Part shown: piece by piece, positions 1-6,836 of the stretch
How the letters are laid out: each line of letters opens with the position of its first letter
How positions within the stretch are numbered: the first letter of the stretch is position 1
Assembly: GCF_000513935.1 (NCBI RefSeq)
Contig: NZ_AZUY01000063.1
Coordinates: 1 to 32,020 of the forward strand
From: Mesorhizobium sp. WSM3626
GTDB lineage: Bacteria > Pseudomonadota > Alphaproteobacteria > Rhizobiales > Rhizobiaceae
DNA length: 32,020 nucleotides
Direction of reading: 5' to 3'
Made by a program: the position numbers and the translations under genes
The notes under the pieces: generated by a model
Told to the model about the DNA's origin: nothing
The model's database searches: none
What the model saw: only the letters and a program-made list of their open reading frames with translations

Positions 1-30
1 AATCGCAAATCCATTCAGTCCCATAAAACA

Positions 31-60
31 AAACCCCGCCGAAATTCGACGGGGGTTTGT
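31..60 (-). terminator. Rho-independent terminator for the oxidoreductase gene
   Basis: Read on the minus strand this is a GC-rich stem (CCCCG at 34-38 with CGGGG at 50-54, plus an inner CG/CG pair) followed by a T-rich tract, TTTTGTTTT. It lies about 55 bases past the stop codon of the minus-strand gene at 113-1039, so it most likely ends that transcript. The one stem mismatch becomes a G-U wobble on the minus strand, which supports that direction. Confidence 0.7.
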
Positions 61-71
61 CAGCAGTCTGA

Positions 72-95
72 GGGCGCGGCTTGCCGCGCCCTTTT
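72..95 (+). terminator. Rho-independent terminator facing right
   Basis: A perfect 9-bp stem (72-80 with 83-91) has a two-base loop and is followed by TTTT on the plus strand. No plus-strand gene lies upstream inside the window, so it probably ends a gene beyond the left edge. With the hairpin at 31-60 it forms a bidirectional barrier. Confidence 0.65.
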
Positions 96-112
96 GCTTT
101 CGGTGCCGCCGC

Positions 113-1039
113 TCAGACCGTCAGCGCTACCTTGCCGATTGGCTTGGTGGCGAGAAAGGCGTGGGCGGCTCCCGCCTGGTCGAGCGGAAAAGTCCTGGCC
201 ACGTGGACCGCAAGCTTTTGCGCGTCGATCAACCCGGCAAGCTCAACCAGGCCCTCGCGGTCGGGCACGACCGACATGCGTTCGACCCTGATATCGCGCG
301 AACTGGCGTCGGCGCGCGTGGCGTCGTTGACGTTGAGCAATGATACCAGCACGCCGCCGGGCTTCAGCACCTTCAGCGAGCGATCGGCATGATCGCCGCC
401 CACCGGCTCCAGCACCAGGTCGATGTCGCTGATCTGGCTGGTGAAATCACCTTTGGTGTAGTCGATCACCTCATCGGCGCCGAGCTTGTGTACGAAGTCG
501 AGCTTGCCCGGGCTGGCCGTGGCGACGACGTAAGCACCACGCGCCTTGGCGATCTGCACGGCCAGATGGCCAACGCCGCCAGCTCCGGCGTGCACCAGCA
601 CGCGCTGGCCTGATTTCAGTCCGCCATGACGGACAAGGCCTTGCCAGGCGGTGAGACCGGCCAGCGGCAATGCGCCGGCCTGGATGTGGTCCGCCCGCGT
701 CGGCTTCAGCGCGATCTCATCGGCCGGCACGGCCGCCAGTTCGGCATAGCCCGCGGCCTGCTTGGGGAAGCGCGGCATGCCGAACACTTCGTCGCCGACC
801 TTGAAGCTGGTGACGCCGGCGCCCAGTGCCTCGACCGTCCCCGAAATATCCCAGCCAAGGATGAAGGGTGGCTCGCCGAGCAGCGGATAGTTGCCGGCGC
901 GCACCGCGCCATCGACCGGATTGATGCCGGCCGCCTTGACGCGGACCAGCACCTCGCCGGCCTTCGGTGTGGGATCGGGCAATTCGGCGGTGACAAGAAC
1001 GTCGGGCCCGCCAACGGAATTCTGGGTTACGGCACGCAT
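113..1039 (-). CDS. NADP-dependent quinone oxidoreductase-like MDR protein
   Basis: The 308-residue protein is a zinc-independent medium-chain dehydrogenase/reductase of the quinone oxidoreductase type. It has an N-terminal GroES-like domain (about 1-115, with the typical AGINPVDGAVRAG segment) and a Rossmann domain with the nucleotide-binding motif AGAGGVGHLAVQIAK near residue 150. No structural or catalytic zinc cysteines are seen. The ATG is preceded by GGAGAG about five bases upstream, supporting the start. It is divergent from an HxlR-type regulator across an 89-bp gap. This is a common pairing in which the regulator controls the reductase and responds to quinones or electrophiles, which is inference here. 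The exact substrate cannot be read from sequence. Confidence 0.9.
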   Translation of the reverse strand: MRAVTQNSVGGPDVLVTAELPDPTPKAGEVLVRVKAAGINPVDGAVRAGNYPLLGEPPFILGWDISGTVEALGAGVTSFKVGDEVFGMPRFPKQAAGYAELAAVPADEIALKPTRADHIQAGALPLAGLTAWQGLVRHGGLKSGQRVLVHAGAGGVGHLAVQIAKARGAYVVATASPGKLDFVHKLGADEVIDYTKGDFTSQISDIDLVLEPVGGDHADRSLKVLKPGGVLVSLLNVNDATRADASSRDIRVERMSVVPDREGLVELAGLIDAQKLAVHVARTFPLDQAGAAHAFLATKPIGKVALTV

Positions 1040-1091
1040 GAAATCTCTCCTGCTTGATTAGCGCCACTATCATTTGGAGAGTAAGGGCCTA

Positions 1092-1120
1092 TTGTCCAGT
1101 ATGCACCTTTTTGATATATA
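1092..1120 (+). promoter_or_regulatory. Candidate sigma70 promoter of the HxlR gene
   Basis: TTGTCC at 1092-1097 and TATATA at 1115-1120 are separated by 17 bases. The expected start of transcription falls within a few bases of the ATG at 1129, and no good ribosome-binding site is visible, so the message may be leaderless. The hexamer GCACCT occurs twice in direct orientation (1103-1108 and 1122-1127) around the -10 and could be part of an operator. Confidence 0.4.
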
Positions 1121-1128
1121 GGCACCTC

Positions 1129-1527
1129 ATGGATAGTGATTGCGACTCCCCCCTCGGCTACGATGCGTTCCGGCGGACATGCCCGTCGCATACCGTTTTG
1201 GAGATGCTGGCCAGCAAATGGGTCTACCTGGTGGTCTGCGCGCTGCGCAACGGCCGGCAGCGCAATGGCGCGCTTGCCCGCAAGCTCGAAGGCATCACGC
1301 CCAAGATGCTGACCCAGACCTTGCGTGTGCTGGAGCGTGATGGCCTGGTGCGGCGAGAGGTCTATCCGGTCATTCCGCCGCGCGTCGAATATGAACTGAC
1401 CGAGCTCGGGCTGAACCTGGCGGGACTGCTTACCCAGATCAGATCATGGGCGGAGCAGCATGCCCCCGATATCAAGGATGCCCGCGCAAGGGCGATCGCC
1501 GGAAACGAGGTGGGCTGGGCGGCCTAG
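1129..1527 (+). CDS. HxlR-family winged-helix transcriptional regulator
   Basis: The 132-residue protein shows the HxlR signature. An N-terminal cysteine (TCPSH, Cys18) comes before the helix holding SKWVYLVVCAL. It is followed by a recognition region ITPKMLTQTLRVLERDGLV and a wing with PPRVEYELTELG. HxlR proteins are dimeric DNA-binding repressors or activators, and several sense electrophiles or oxidants through the N-terminal cysteine. I chose the ATG at 1129 because the family starts near this point. An in-frame start at 1054 would add 25 residues unlike the family and would include the putative promoter. Its likely target is the divergent oxidoreductase gene. Confidence 0.88.
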   Translation: MDSDCDSPLGYDAFRRTCPSHTVLEMLASKWVYLVVCALRNGRQRNGALARKLEGITPKMLTQTLRVLERDGLVRREVYPVIPPRVEYELTELGLNLAGLLTQIRSWAEQHAPDIKDARARAIAGNEVGWAA

Positions 1528-1637
1528 GTCTTGCGTGCCACCCGCGCTTTCGTGGCGGCCGCCGGCGCCGGAATTCAGGCTGTCGCCCGACAGTGTCGCG
1601 CTTGTGCGCGCGCCAAATAGCGCCGATGTCGGCTGGT

Positions 1638-2015
1638 TCAGCCGATCATGGCGCTGCGGCCACCGGTTTCGGCCTCGCGAATCTTGGTATCGCGCGATTC
1701 CAGCATCTCAGCCTTGGAAAGCTCCGCTTCAGCTTCGCCGAGTAATGATTCGGCGGCGCTTCGCTGCTGGGCGAGGTCGCCTTGCGAGTTCCTGAGATTG
1801 TCGCGGCGCAGGCGCGCGGCCTTGGCGAAGGTCGGATAGGCGAAATGATTGATATCTGTGATGCCGGCTTTCTTTTCCTCGGCGGTGATCTGAAGCTCCA
1901 GTTCGACGGCCATGCGCTCGAACTCGGCGATCATCATGTCGAGTTGCAGCATCTGGCGACGCTTCTCATTCACCTGAAACTGTTTCAGCCGAACGAGGTT
2001 TTCACGTGACTTCAT
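1638..2015 (-). CDS. fliJ: Flagellar export protein FliJ
   Basis: This 125-residue, almost wholly helical and charged protein fits FliJ, the coiled-coil stalk that couples the FliI ATPase to the flagellar type III export gate in the cytoplasm. It begins MKSRENLVRLKQFQVNEKRR, the usual FliJ opening, and heptad-like charged stretches continue to the end. The ATG at 2015 follows GGGAG at a good distance. A longer in-frame start at 2039 is less likely. It lies divergent to ctrA. CtrA controls flagellar genes in this class, so the shared upstream region may serve both. FliJ diverges fast, so the call rests on length, helical pattern and context. The usual partner fliI is not in the window. Confidence 0.72.
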   Translation of the reverse strand: MKSRENLVRLKQFQVNEKRRQMLQLDMMIAEFERMAVELELQITAEEKKAGITDINHFAYPTFAKAARLRRDNLRNSQGDLAQQRSAAESLLGEAEAELSKAEMLESRDTKIREAETGGRSAMIG

Positions 2016-2235
2016 GATTCGGTACTCCCGGAAACGCACACCCGCACATATCGTCCAAACCCCTTGGAAAGGCCCAAGCGCTGCCCGTATCCACCGGCTT
2101 TCCCCGCACTATAGGAAACAAAACCCTAAAGTTTTTTGCCGACGGTAACCATTCGTTTACGGGCATTGTTAATCATACGTGTCAGGGCTTAAGGCCGGGT
2201 AAAAATTCCGGCCGCCGAAGCGAAGCCGCGTCGAT

Positions 2236-2312
2236 GAGTCCCTGGAGTCACTTAGTCCAGGTTATTAATGTGTCGCATTAGGAATTTTGGTCTGTGATTC
2301 GTTATTAGATTC
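2236..2312. promoter_or_regulatory. Cluster of four GANTC (CcrM methylation) sites upstream of ctrA
   Basis: GAGTC at 2236-2240 and 2245-2249 and GATTC at 2296-2300 and 2308-2312 lie within 77 bp. GANTC is the target of the cell-cycle methyltransferase CcrM. In Caulobacter the methylation state of a GANTC in the ctrA P1 promoter times its transcription, so a similar hemimethylation switch is likely here. The sites are seen directly and their role is inferred. Confidence 0.65.
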
Positions 2313-2373
2313 AAGAGGGTGTAGAAAGGGGTTAAAAAATCTGATACCGTACTGGACGGGAAATTAGGTTTTG

Positions 2374-2381
2374 TTAACCAT
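2374..2381 (+). promoter_or_regulatory. CtrA half-site TTAACCAT upstream of ctrA
   Basis: TTAACCAT matches the known extended CtrA half-site. Eleven bases upstream the sequence is ATTA, a poor match to the second half. It lies about 85 bases before the ctrA start, where autoregulation would be expected. Confidence 0.5.
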
Positions 2382-2466
2382 TCGATGGCAGCCTCTATAC
2401 AAGGCAACCACTGCTCCGGGGCAGGACGGGTCGTGAAATGGTCCGGCGGCAGAAAAGGGGAATGAA

Positions 2467-3162
2467 ATGCGTGTTCTGCTGATAGAAGATGACAGTGCAA
2501 CCGCACAAAGCATCGAGTTGATGCTGAAATCGGAAAGTTTCAACGTCTATACGACAGACCTCGGCGAAGAGGGTGTCGATCTGGGCAAGCTCTACGATTA
2601 CGACATCATCCTTCTCGACCTCAACCTGCCGGACATGTCCGGCTACGAGGTCTTGAGAACGCTTCGCCTCTCCAAGGTGAAGACGCCCATCCTGATCCTC
2701 TCCGGCATGGCCGGCATCGAGGACAAGGTACGCGGCCTCGGTTTCGGCGCTGACGACTACATGACCAAGCCGTTCCACAAGGACGAGCTGGTGGCGCGCA
2801 TTCATGCCATCGTGCGCCGCTCCAAGGGCCACGCCCAGTCGGTCATCACCACGGGCGATCTGGTCGTCAATCTCGACGCCAAGACCGTCGAGGTCGGTGG
2901 CCAGCGCGTGCACCTCACCGGCAAGGAATACCAGATGCTGGAGTTGCTCTCGCTGCGCAAGGGCACCACCCTCACCAAGGAAATGTTCCTCAATCACCTC
3001 TATGGCGGCATGGACGAGCCGGAACTGAAGATCATCGACGTCTTCATCTGCAAGCTGCGCAAGAAGCTCGACGCCGCGTCCGGTGGCCAGAACTACATCG
3101 AGACCGTCTGGGGCCGCGGCTACGTGCTGCGCGAACCGGAAGACATCCGCGTCAGCGCCTGA
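2467..3162 (+). CDS. ctrA: Cell-cycle master response regulator CtrA
   Basis: The 231-residue OmpR-class regulator has a receiver domain (1-120) with the acidic pair Asp8/Asp9, phospho-acceptor Asp51 (IILLDLNLPDMSG) and the TKPFHKDEL lysine region. A winged-helix DNA-binding domain follows (about 125-225) with LTGKEYQMLELLSLRKG and VWGRGYVLREP. The sequence is the very conserved CtrA of alphaproteobacteria. CtrA phosphorylated through CckA-ChpT binds TTAA-N7-TTAA and controls division, flagellar, envelope and replication genes. AAGGGG lies six bases before the ATG. The C-terminus ends in Val-Ser-Ala, resembling the short alanine end that makes Caulobacter CtrA a ClpXP substrate. A strong terminator follows. 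Confidence 0.97.
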   Translation: MRVLLIEDDSATAQSIELMLKSESFNVYTTDLGEEGVDLGKLYDYDIILLDLNLPDMSGYEVLRTLRLSKVKTPILILSGMAGIEDKVRGLGFGADDYMTKPFHKDELVARIHAIVRRSKGHAQSVITTGDLVVNLDAKTVEVGGQRVHLTGKEYQMLELLSLRKGTTLTKEMFLNHLYGGMDEPELKIIDVFICKLRKKLDAASGGQNYIETVWGRGYVLREPEDIRVSA

Positions 3163-3207
3163 GCGCGGCCGGCAGAGCTTTCTTAAAAAACCTGGCCATG
3201 TGAACTG

Positions 3208-3243
3208 ACCCCCGAAAGTTGGACGCAACCTTCGGGGGTTTTG
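3208..3243 (+). terminator. Rho-independent terminator of ctrA
   Basis: CCCCCGAA (3209-3216) pairs with TTCGGGGG (3231-3238), with further GTT/AAC pairing inside, followed by TTTT. It lies 47 bases after the ctrA stop codon. Confidence 0.85.
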
Positions 3244-3321
3244 CATTGTGGACTGATAATTATTTTGTTTTGCATCGCGAGACGGCGGACCGCCGCGCGG
3301 TGTGCCTGGAATAGCTTCCGT

Positions 3322-3690
3322 TCAGGCAGCGATCTTCAAGGCGCGAAAGCGTTCGAGCAGTTGCGGGCGATTAAAGGGCTTCAACAGATAACCCTGGGCG
3401 CCGGCGCGCTTGGCCCGCATGATCGACGCGATATCGAGCTCGACCAGTGAGATCAGGATCTGCGGCCTGATCGGGCTTTCCATGGCGCGCAGGCGCCGGA
3501 TGAGGTCGATCGCCTGCACGTCCGGCAGGGCGCCATCGATGACGATGATGTCGGGCATGTCGGCGGCGCACATCTCCAGTGCGTCAAGTCCGCTGGCTGC
3601 CTCGATGACCATCATGTCGGAACCGCCCAGGATGCGTTTCGCAACCTTCCTGATGACGCTTGAATCGTCGACGAACATGCAGCGTTTCAT
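3322..3690 (-). CDS. Stand-alone CheY-like response regulator
   Basis: The 122-residue protein is a single receiver domain with no output domain. The acidic pair is Asp8/Asp9, the acceptor Asp52 (IIVIDGALPD), the switch residue Ser81 (ILISLVELD) and the lysine Lys104 (YLLKPF), so all key residues are present. The chosen ATG at 3690 begins the fold directly and follows GAGGA. The in-frame start at 3735 would add 15 residues unlike the family. It lies between ctrA and chpT, facing ctrA and in the same direction as chpT but about 240 bp downstream of it. Such receivers act by protein contact or phosphate relay. A link to the CckA-ChpT-CtrA relay is plausible from location only. It is not an obvious CpdR or DivK by sequence. 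Confidence 0.88.
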   Translation of the reverse strand: MKRCMFVDDSSVIRKVAKRILGGSDMMVIEAASGLDALEMCAADMPDIIVIDGALPDVQAIDLIRRLRAMESPIRPQILISLVELDIASIMRAKRAGAQGYLLKPFNRPQLLERFRALKIAA

Positions 3691-3888
3691 TTCCGGGTCC
3701 TCTTTGCCCTTGGACAATCCGGTCGTGCGGGGCATCTGCGGCGTAGCCTAGACCGATCTGGTAAAGAAGCTGAAAAGCCGTTAGGTAAAATTTTTGCAAA
3801 GATGCCGCTAGGCTGATTTTTCCTTACGGATGCTTCGACGTTGCCGGCGTGTCAAAGGTCATCGCGCCCGATTGCCGTGTCAATAAAA

Positions 3889-3905
3889 TATTTCAAATTG
3901 AAATA
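3889..3905. repeat. 17-bp AT-rich perfect palindrome
   Basis: TATTTCAA and TTGAAATA are perfect inverted copies around one central A. The palindrome lies in the 243-bp gap between chpT and the receiver gene, about 200 bases upstream of the latter. A perfect TTGACA hexamer on the minus strand (3878-3883) directly adjoins it. A transcription-factor operator is the simplest reading. It does not match a rhizobial Fur, Irr or Zur box that I recognise. Confidence 0.5.
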
Positions 3906-3933
3906 CTTTGTTCGGTCGCGCTGCCGCGCCGAT

Positions 3934-4563
3934 TCAGACCACCGAAAGGACGATTTCTTCAGCCGTCGCATGGATCGAAATTGTCATGTTGGCCTCGCGG
4001 GCCAACAGCAGCGTGTAATAGGGCTGCACCGAATGAGCGTCGATCGGCTCCTCCGGCTTGTGACCGGAATGCAGTTCGAGGAATTTCGGCGGCACACGCA
4101 GCATCGGCCCGCTTGCCGAAAGCGAAAAACGCGGCTCGGTTTCGAGATTTTCGAGCGTCACCACCAGCTTGCCGCCGCGCGGAATGGCGGCATTGGCGAC
4201 CAGGAGCAGGTTGAGCAGCAGCTTGACCTTGTTCTTGGGCAGCAGCGCGCGGATTCCGTTCCAGACCAATTCCGGCTTTTCGTTCTTGAGGAAGGCGATG
4301 GCGACGGCCTCGGCATCTCCGGTATCGATCATCATGCCCGCCGAGCCGGCGGCGCCGAAGGCGATCCGGGCGAACTGCAAGCGGGCCGAGGCGTTCTTCG
4401 CACTCTGGCGGATGAGCCGCATGGCGTCTTCGTCGGCGCCGCCCTCGTCGAGCAGTTCAAGCCCGTTATTGATCGCGCCGACCGGCGAGATGATGTCATG
4501 GCAGACGCGGCTGCACAAAAGCGCCGCCAGGTCGGGAGCGGAAAGGGTGAACAGTTCGGCCAT
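3934..4563 (-). CDS. chpT: Histidine phosphotransferase ChpT
   Basis: The 209-residue protein matches ChpT, which passes phosphate from the hybrid kinase CckA to CtrA and CpdR in the cytoplasm. The DHp-like helical part carries the phospho-histidine in RVCHDIISPVGAINNGLELL (His22 from the chosen start), and the C-terminal part is a degenerate ATPase-like fold lacking ATP-binding boxes. The start at 4563 (MAELFTL) places the histidine at residue 22 as in Brucella ChpT. The in-frame start at 4635 would add 24 untypical residues. AGGGA lies about nine bases before the ATG. Its neighbour on the other side is eipA, as in Brucella. Confidence 0.95.
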   Translation of the reverse strand: MAELFTLSAPDLAALLCSRVCHDIISPVGAINNGLELLDEGGADEDAMRLIRQSAKNASARLQFARIAFGAAGSAGMMIDTGDAEAVAIAFLKNEKPELVWNGIRALLPKNKVKLLLNLLLVANAAIPRGGKLVVTLENLETEPRFSLSASGPMLRVPPKFLELHSGHKPEEPIDAHSVQPYYTLLLAREANMTISIHATAEEIVLSVV

Positions 4564-4903
4564 CGGCGAAATCCCTGCAAAATCTTCCAGTTCGTGGCCG
4601 AGCGATCGATCTTCGCGCCTGCCCACACGAATCACGCTTCAACCCAAGGCTTTCTGAATACACAGCGCCCGCGCGTGCAGCAACAAATCGAAATTGTCGT
4701 CATGGCATATGGCGCATTCACGCAGGCTGCGTGTCCCCTTGAGCGGCCAAACAGCCTTCGAACCGCCATCTTCATGTGGGAGTTTAATGGTTGAAAAAGG
4801 ATTACGGCATAGTTTGCCCCTAACAGTCATCCTTAACGGCCGCCTAAAGAGCCGTACGGATGCGAGGCGTCGGCGAAAGTGCTTCATGACGGAGATTGGA
4901 AGC
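4564..4903. other. 340-bp chpT-eipA divergent intergenic region
   Basis: No convincing gene. Overlapping open frames here look like chance. The region holds a GAATC (GANTC) site at 4629-4633, a near-perfect CtrA box at 4833-4847, and TCAACCAT on the minus strand (4787-4794), one base from the CtrA half-site TTAACCAT. It must contain the promoters of both chpT and eipA. Confidence 0.6.
4833..4847. promoter_or_regulatory. CtrA box upstream of eipA
   Basis: TTAA-N7-CTAA on the plus strand (TTAG-N7-TTAA on the other) differs by one base from the CtrA consensus TTAA-N7-TTAA. It lies 57-71 bases before the eipA start. In Brucella abortus eipA is directly activated by CtrA, which makes this position meaningful. 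Confidence 0.6.
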
Positions 4904-5485
4904 ATGTTTTCCCGATTGTATGACCGGAGTTTTCTCCGTGCCCTCTCAATGGCGTTCACGCTCATGGGCGTTCTCGTCTTCACGACATCGCCCTTGCGGG
5001 CCCAGGAGTACACCGCTCAGGAGATTGTCGATTCCGGCCACAAGTTCTTCGGCGCGACGTCGGGCGGGTTGGCCACGGTCGTGGAGAAGATTTTCGCCTC
5101 CTACGGTTTGCCTAACGGCTATCTGCTCGGCGAGGAGGGATCCGGTGCGCTGATCGGCGGCCTGACCTATGGCGAAGGCACGCTCTACACCAAGAATGCC
5201 GGCGATCACAAAGTGTTCTGGCAAGGCCCGTCGCTGGGCTGGGATTTCGGCGGCGAGGGGTCACGCGTGATGATGCTGGTCTACAATCTCGACGATGTCG
5301 GCAACCTCTACAATCGCTATGGCGGCGTCGCCGGTTCGGCCTATGTGGTGGCGGGTGTCGGCTTCAACGTGCTGAAGAACAACAATGTGCTGCTGGTGCC
5401 GATCCGTACCGGCGTCGGCGCCCGGCTCGGCGTCAATCTCGGCTACTTGAAACTGACCGAGCGGGCGACCTGGAACCCGTTCTGA
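4904..5485 (+). CDS. eipA: EipA-family periplasmic envelope protein (DUF1134)
   Basis: The 193-residue protein has a signal peptide (hydrophobic stretch FLRALSMAFTLMGVLVF, likely cleavage after Leu-Arg-Ala-Gln near residue 34) and a conserved DUF1134 body rich in glycine and aromatic residues (GWDFGGEGSRVMMLVYNLDD). In Brucella, EipA is a small periplasmic beta-barrel-like protein needed for envelope stress resistance and virulence. Its molecular activity is unknown. The ATG at 4904 follows GGAG at nine bases. An ATG at 4886 is possible, and the longer frame from 4694 is unlikely. The order ctrA-chpT-eipA matches Brucella, and a CtrA box lies upstream. Confidence 0.88.
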   Translation: MFSRLYDRSFLRALSMAFTLMGVLVFTTSPLRAQEYTAQEIVDSGHKFFGATSGGLATVVEKIFASYGLPNGYLLGEEGSGALIGGLTYGEGTLYTKNAGDHKVFWQGPSLGWDFGGEGSRVMMLVYNLDDVGNLYNRYGGVAGSAYVVAGVGFNVLKNNNVLLVPIRTGVGARLGVNLGYLKLTERATWNPF

Positions 5486-5548
5486 TCCGTCCGATATGAT
5501 GGAGACCCGGACCGTTCGACCGGATTCCCGAGCCATGACCCGAATGAG

Positions 5549-5570
5549 CCGCGGCAAGCCCTTGCCGCGG
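5549..5570. terminator. Perfect hairpin after eipA, without T-tract
   Basis: CCGCGGCAA (5549-5557) pairs perfectly with TTGCCGCGG (5562-5570) across a four-base loop. It lies about 65 bases after eipA and 47 before the next gene. No T-run follows, so it may be a weak terminator, an RNA-stability element or a structured leader of the downstream gene. A second small repeat, GCCAT/ATGGC, lies at 5584-5598. Confidence 0.4.
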
Positions 5571-5616
5571 TGCCGGATTTCCGCCATGCCAAGATGGCAC
5601 GGTCCAGCCTTCCAAG

Positions 5617-6795
5617 TTGTCGTCGATAACGGGTAGTCCTTTGGTTCAGTCGGTCCTGTTCTTTGCCCTCGGCTTTCTCTGTGCCGGCTTTCTGGCGCTG
5701 ATGGTGGCTCCGGCCGTCTGGCGGCGTGCCGTCGCCCTGACCCGCAGGCGCATCGAAGCCTCCATCCCGCTGACGCAAGCTGAAATCCAAGCCGACAAGG
5801 ACCGGATTCGGGCCGAGTACGCCATGTCGACCCGCCGACTTGAAATCAACGTCAAGACGTTGCGCGAGAAAGTGGCCGAACAACTCGTCGAGATCAATCG
5901 CAGCCACGAGGCGCTGAAGGGGCTGGCGGTCGAGCGCACGGACAAGAACCATGCGCTCGCCGAACTCGGCGCCAAGAACGAGGCGCTGCGGCAACGCGAA
6001 GAGGAACTGCATCAGCTTTCGGAGCGGCTCAAGGAAACCGAACGAAAACTGGAAAGGCGGGCGCTCGATATCGAGAAGCTGGAGCACATGTATGACGATG
6101 CCAGTTTTGCCTCCAGCAGCCGCCAGATCGAGCTCGTGGCCCGCGAATCCGAATTGCAGAAGCTCGCCAGCGACATCTCGCTGCTGCGCGGCCAGCGCAA
6201 GGAAGCGGACCGGCGCAGCCAGGAGATCGCGGCCGAAAGCAAGGCCGCACGCGATGCCCTGAAGGCCGAGAAGAGAAGGGCCGCCGAACTCGACAAGAAG
6301 GTCGAGCGGCTGCTCGCAACGCTCGCCGACCGTGAGGACAAGCTTGATCGGCGCGAAAAGGAGTTGGCGCGGTTGCGGGAAAAAGCGAAAGCCGAGGACG
6401 GCGCATCGGCCTTGCGGCTGGTCGGCAAACCCGATGAAGCGGGTCGGCGCGACGAGGTCGGCAAGCGCGACGACGTGGACCGGGCGATTGCCAGGCTCGA
6501 CGGCGACCGCGAGCGGCTGGAGGCCAGGCTTATGGCGCTGGCGCGTGAGAACAAGCGCCTGAAGGCGGACCTCGGCGCCGCGGCATCGTTGGGCTTGACG
6601 AATGGCAATGGCGCCGCGCTGCGTGAGCAGATGAACGAACTGGCTGCGGAGGTCGTCCATCTGACCGCCAAGCTCGAGGGGCCCGGCTCGCCGATCGCCA
6701 AGGCGCTGGCGGCACCGCAGGAAAACCGCTCCGCCGGCCACGACCGCAGCCTCGCCGACCGCGTGCGCGCCTTGCAGAAAGCAGAAGCCGACTGA
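5617..6795 (+). CDS. Membrane-anchored coiled-coil protein, function unknown
   Basis: The 392-residue protein has one N-terminal membrane segment (about residues 9-31, VLFFALGFLCAGFLALMV) followed by very long charged coiled coils (about 45-290) rich in Glu, Lys and Arg heptads. A less regular C-terminal tail has another helical stretch at about 285-355. It resembles the membrane-tethered coiled-coil proteins of rhizobia annotated as hypothetical. The topology suggests a cytoplasmic rod anchored in the inner membrane, possibly a scaffold. The start is a TTG at 5617 with a poor ribosome-binding site. No in-frame ATG exists before the membrane segment, so the start is uncertain. It converges on the RNA methyltransferase gene with a 41-bp gap. 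Confidence 0.75.
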   Translation: MSSITGSPLVQSVLFFALGFLCAGFLALMVAPAVWRRAVALTRRRIEASIPLTQAEIQADKDRIRAEYAMSTRRLEINVKTLREKVAEQLVEINRSHEALKGLAVERTDKNHALAELGAKNEALRQREEELHQLSERLKETERKLERRALDIEKLEHMYDDASFASSSRQIELVARESELQKLASDISLLRGQRKEADRRSQEIAAESKAARDALKAEKRRAAELDKKVERLLATLADREDKLDRREKELARLREKAKAEDGASALRLVGKPDEAGRRDEVGKRDDVDRAIARLDGDRERLEARLMALARENKRLKADLGAAASLGLTNGNGAALREQMNELAAEVVHLTAKLEGPGSPIAKALAAPQENRSAGHDRSLADRVRALQKAEAD

Positions 6796-6836
6796 CGCGG
6801 TGCGGGCTAGCCGCCTTCGTCGCACTCAAATCATCG

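Larger units (their letters stand above)
2016..2466. other. 451-bp fliJ-ctrA intergenic control region
   Basis: No gene is seen. This is the most AT-rich long stretch in the first 5 kb. It holds a degenerate CtrA-like site (GTAA-N7-TTTA, 2145-2159), four GANTC sites, a 6-bp inverted repeat CCTGGA/TCCAGG (2241-2246 and 2256-2261), a TTAACCAT half-site and the ctrA ribosome-binding site. The length and density of elements fit a multi-promoter region of ctrA, as known in Caulobacter and rhizobia. Confidence 0.7.

Noticed and set aside
1580..1593. CTGTCG/CGACAG repeat between the HxlR gene and fliJ
   Set aside because: The 6-bp stem with a two-base loop and no T-tract is within what is expected by chance in GC-rich DNA.
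2169..2190. TTAA pair upstream of ctrA as a full CtrA box
   Set aside because: The spacing is far from seven bases, so it does not fit the consensus.
2395..3246. 283-codon frame antisense to ctrA
   Set aside because: It is a shadow of the conserved ctrA gene in GC-rich DNA.
4639..5013. 124-codon minus-strand frame between chpT and eipA
   Set aside because: It overlaps the eipA start and signal peptide on the other strand and has no recognisable domain or good ribosome-binding site.
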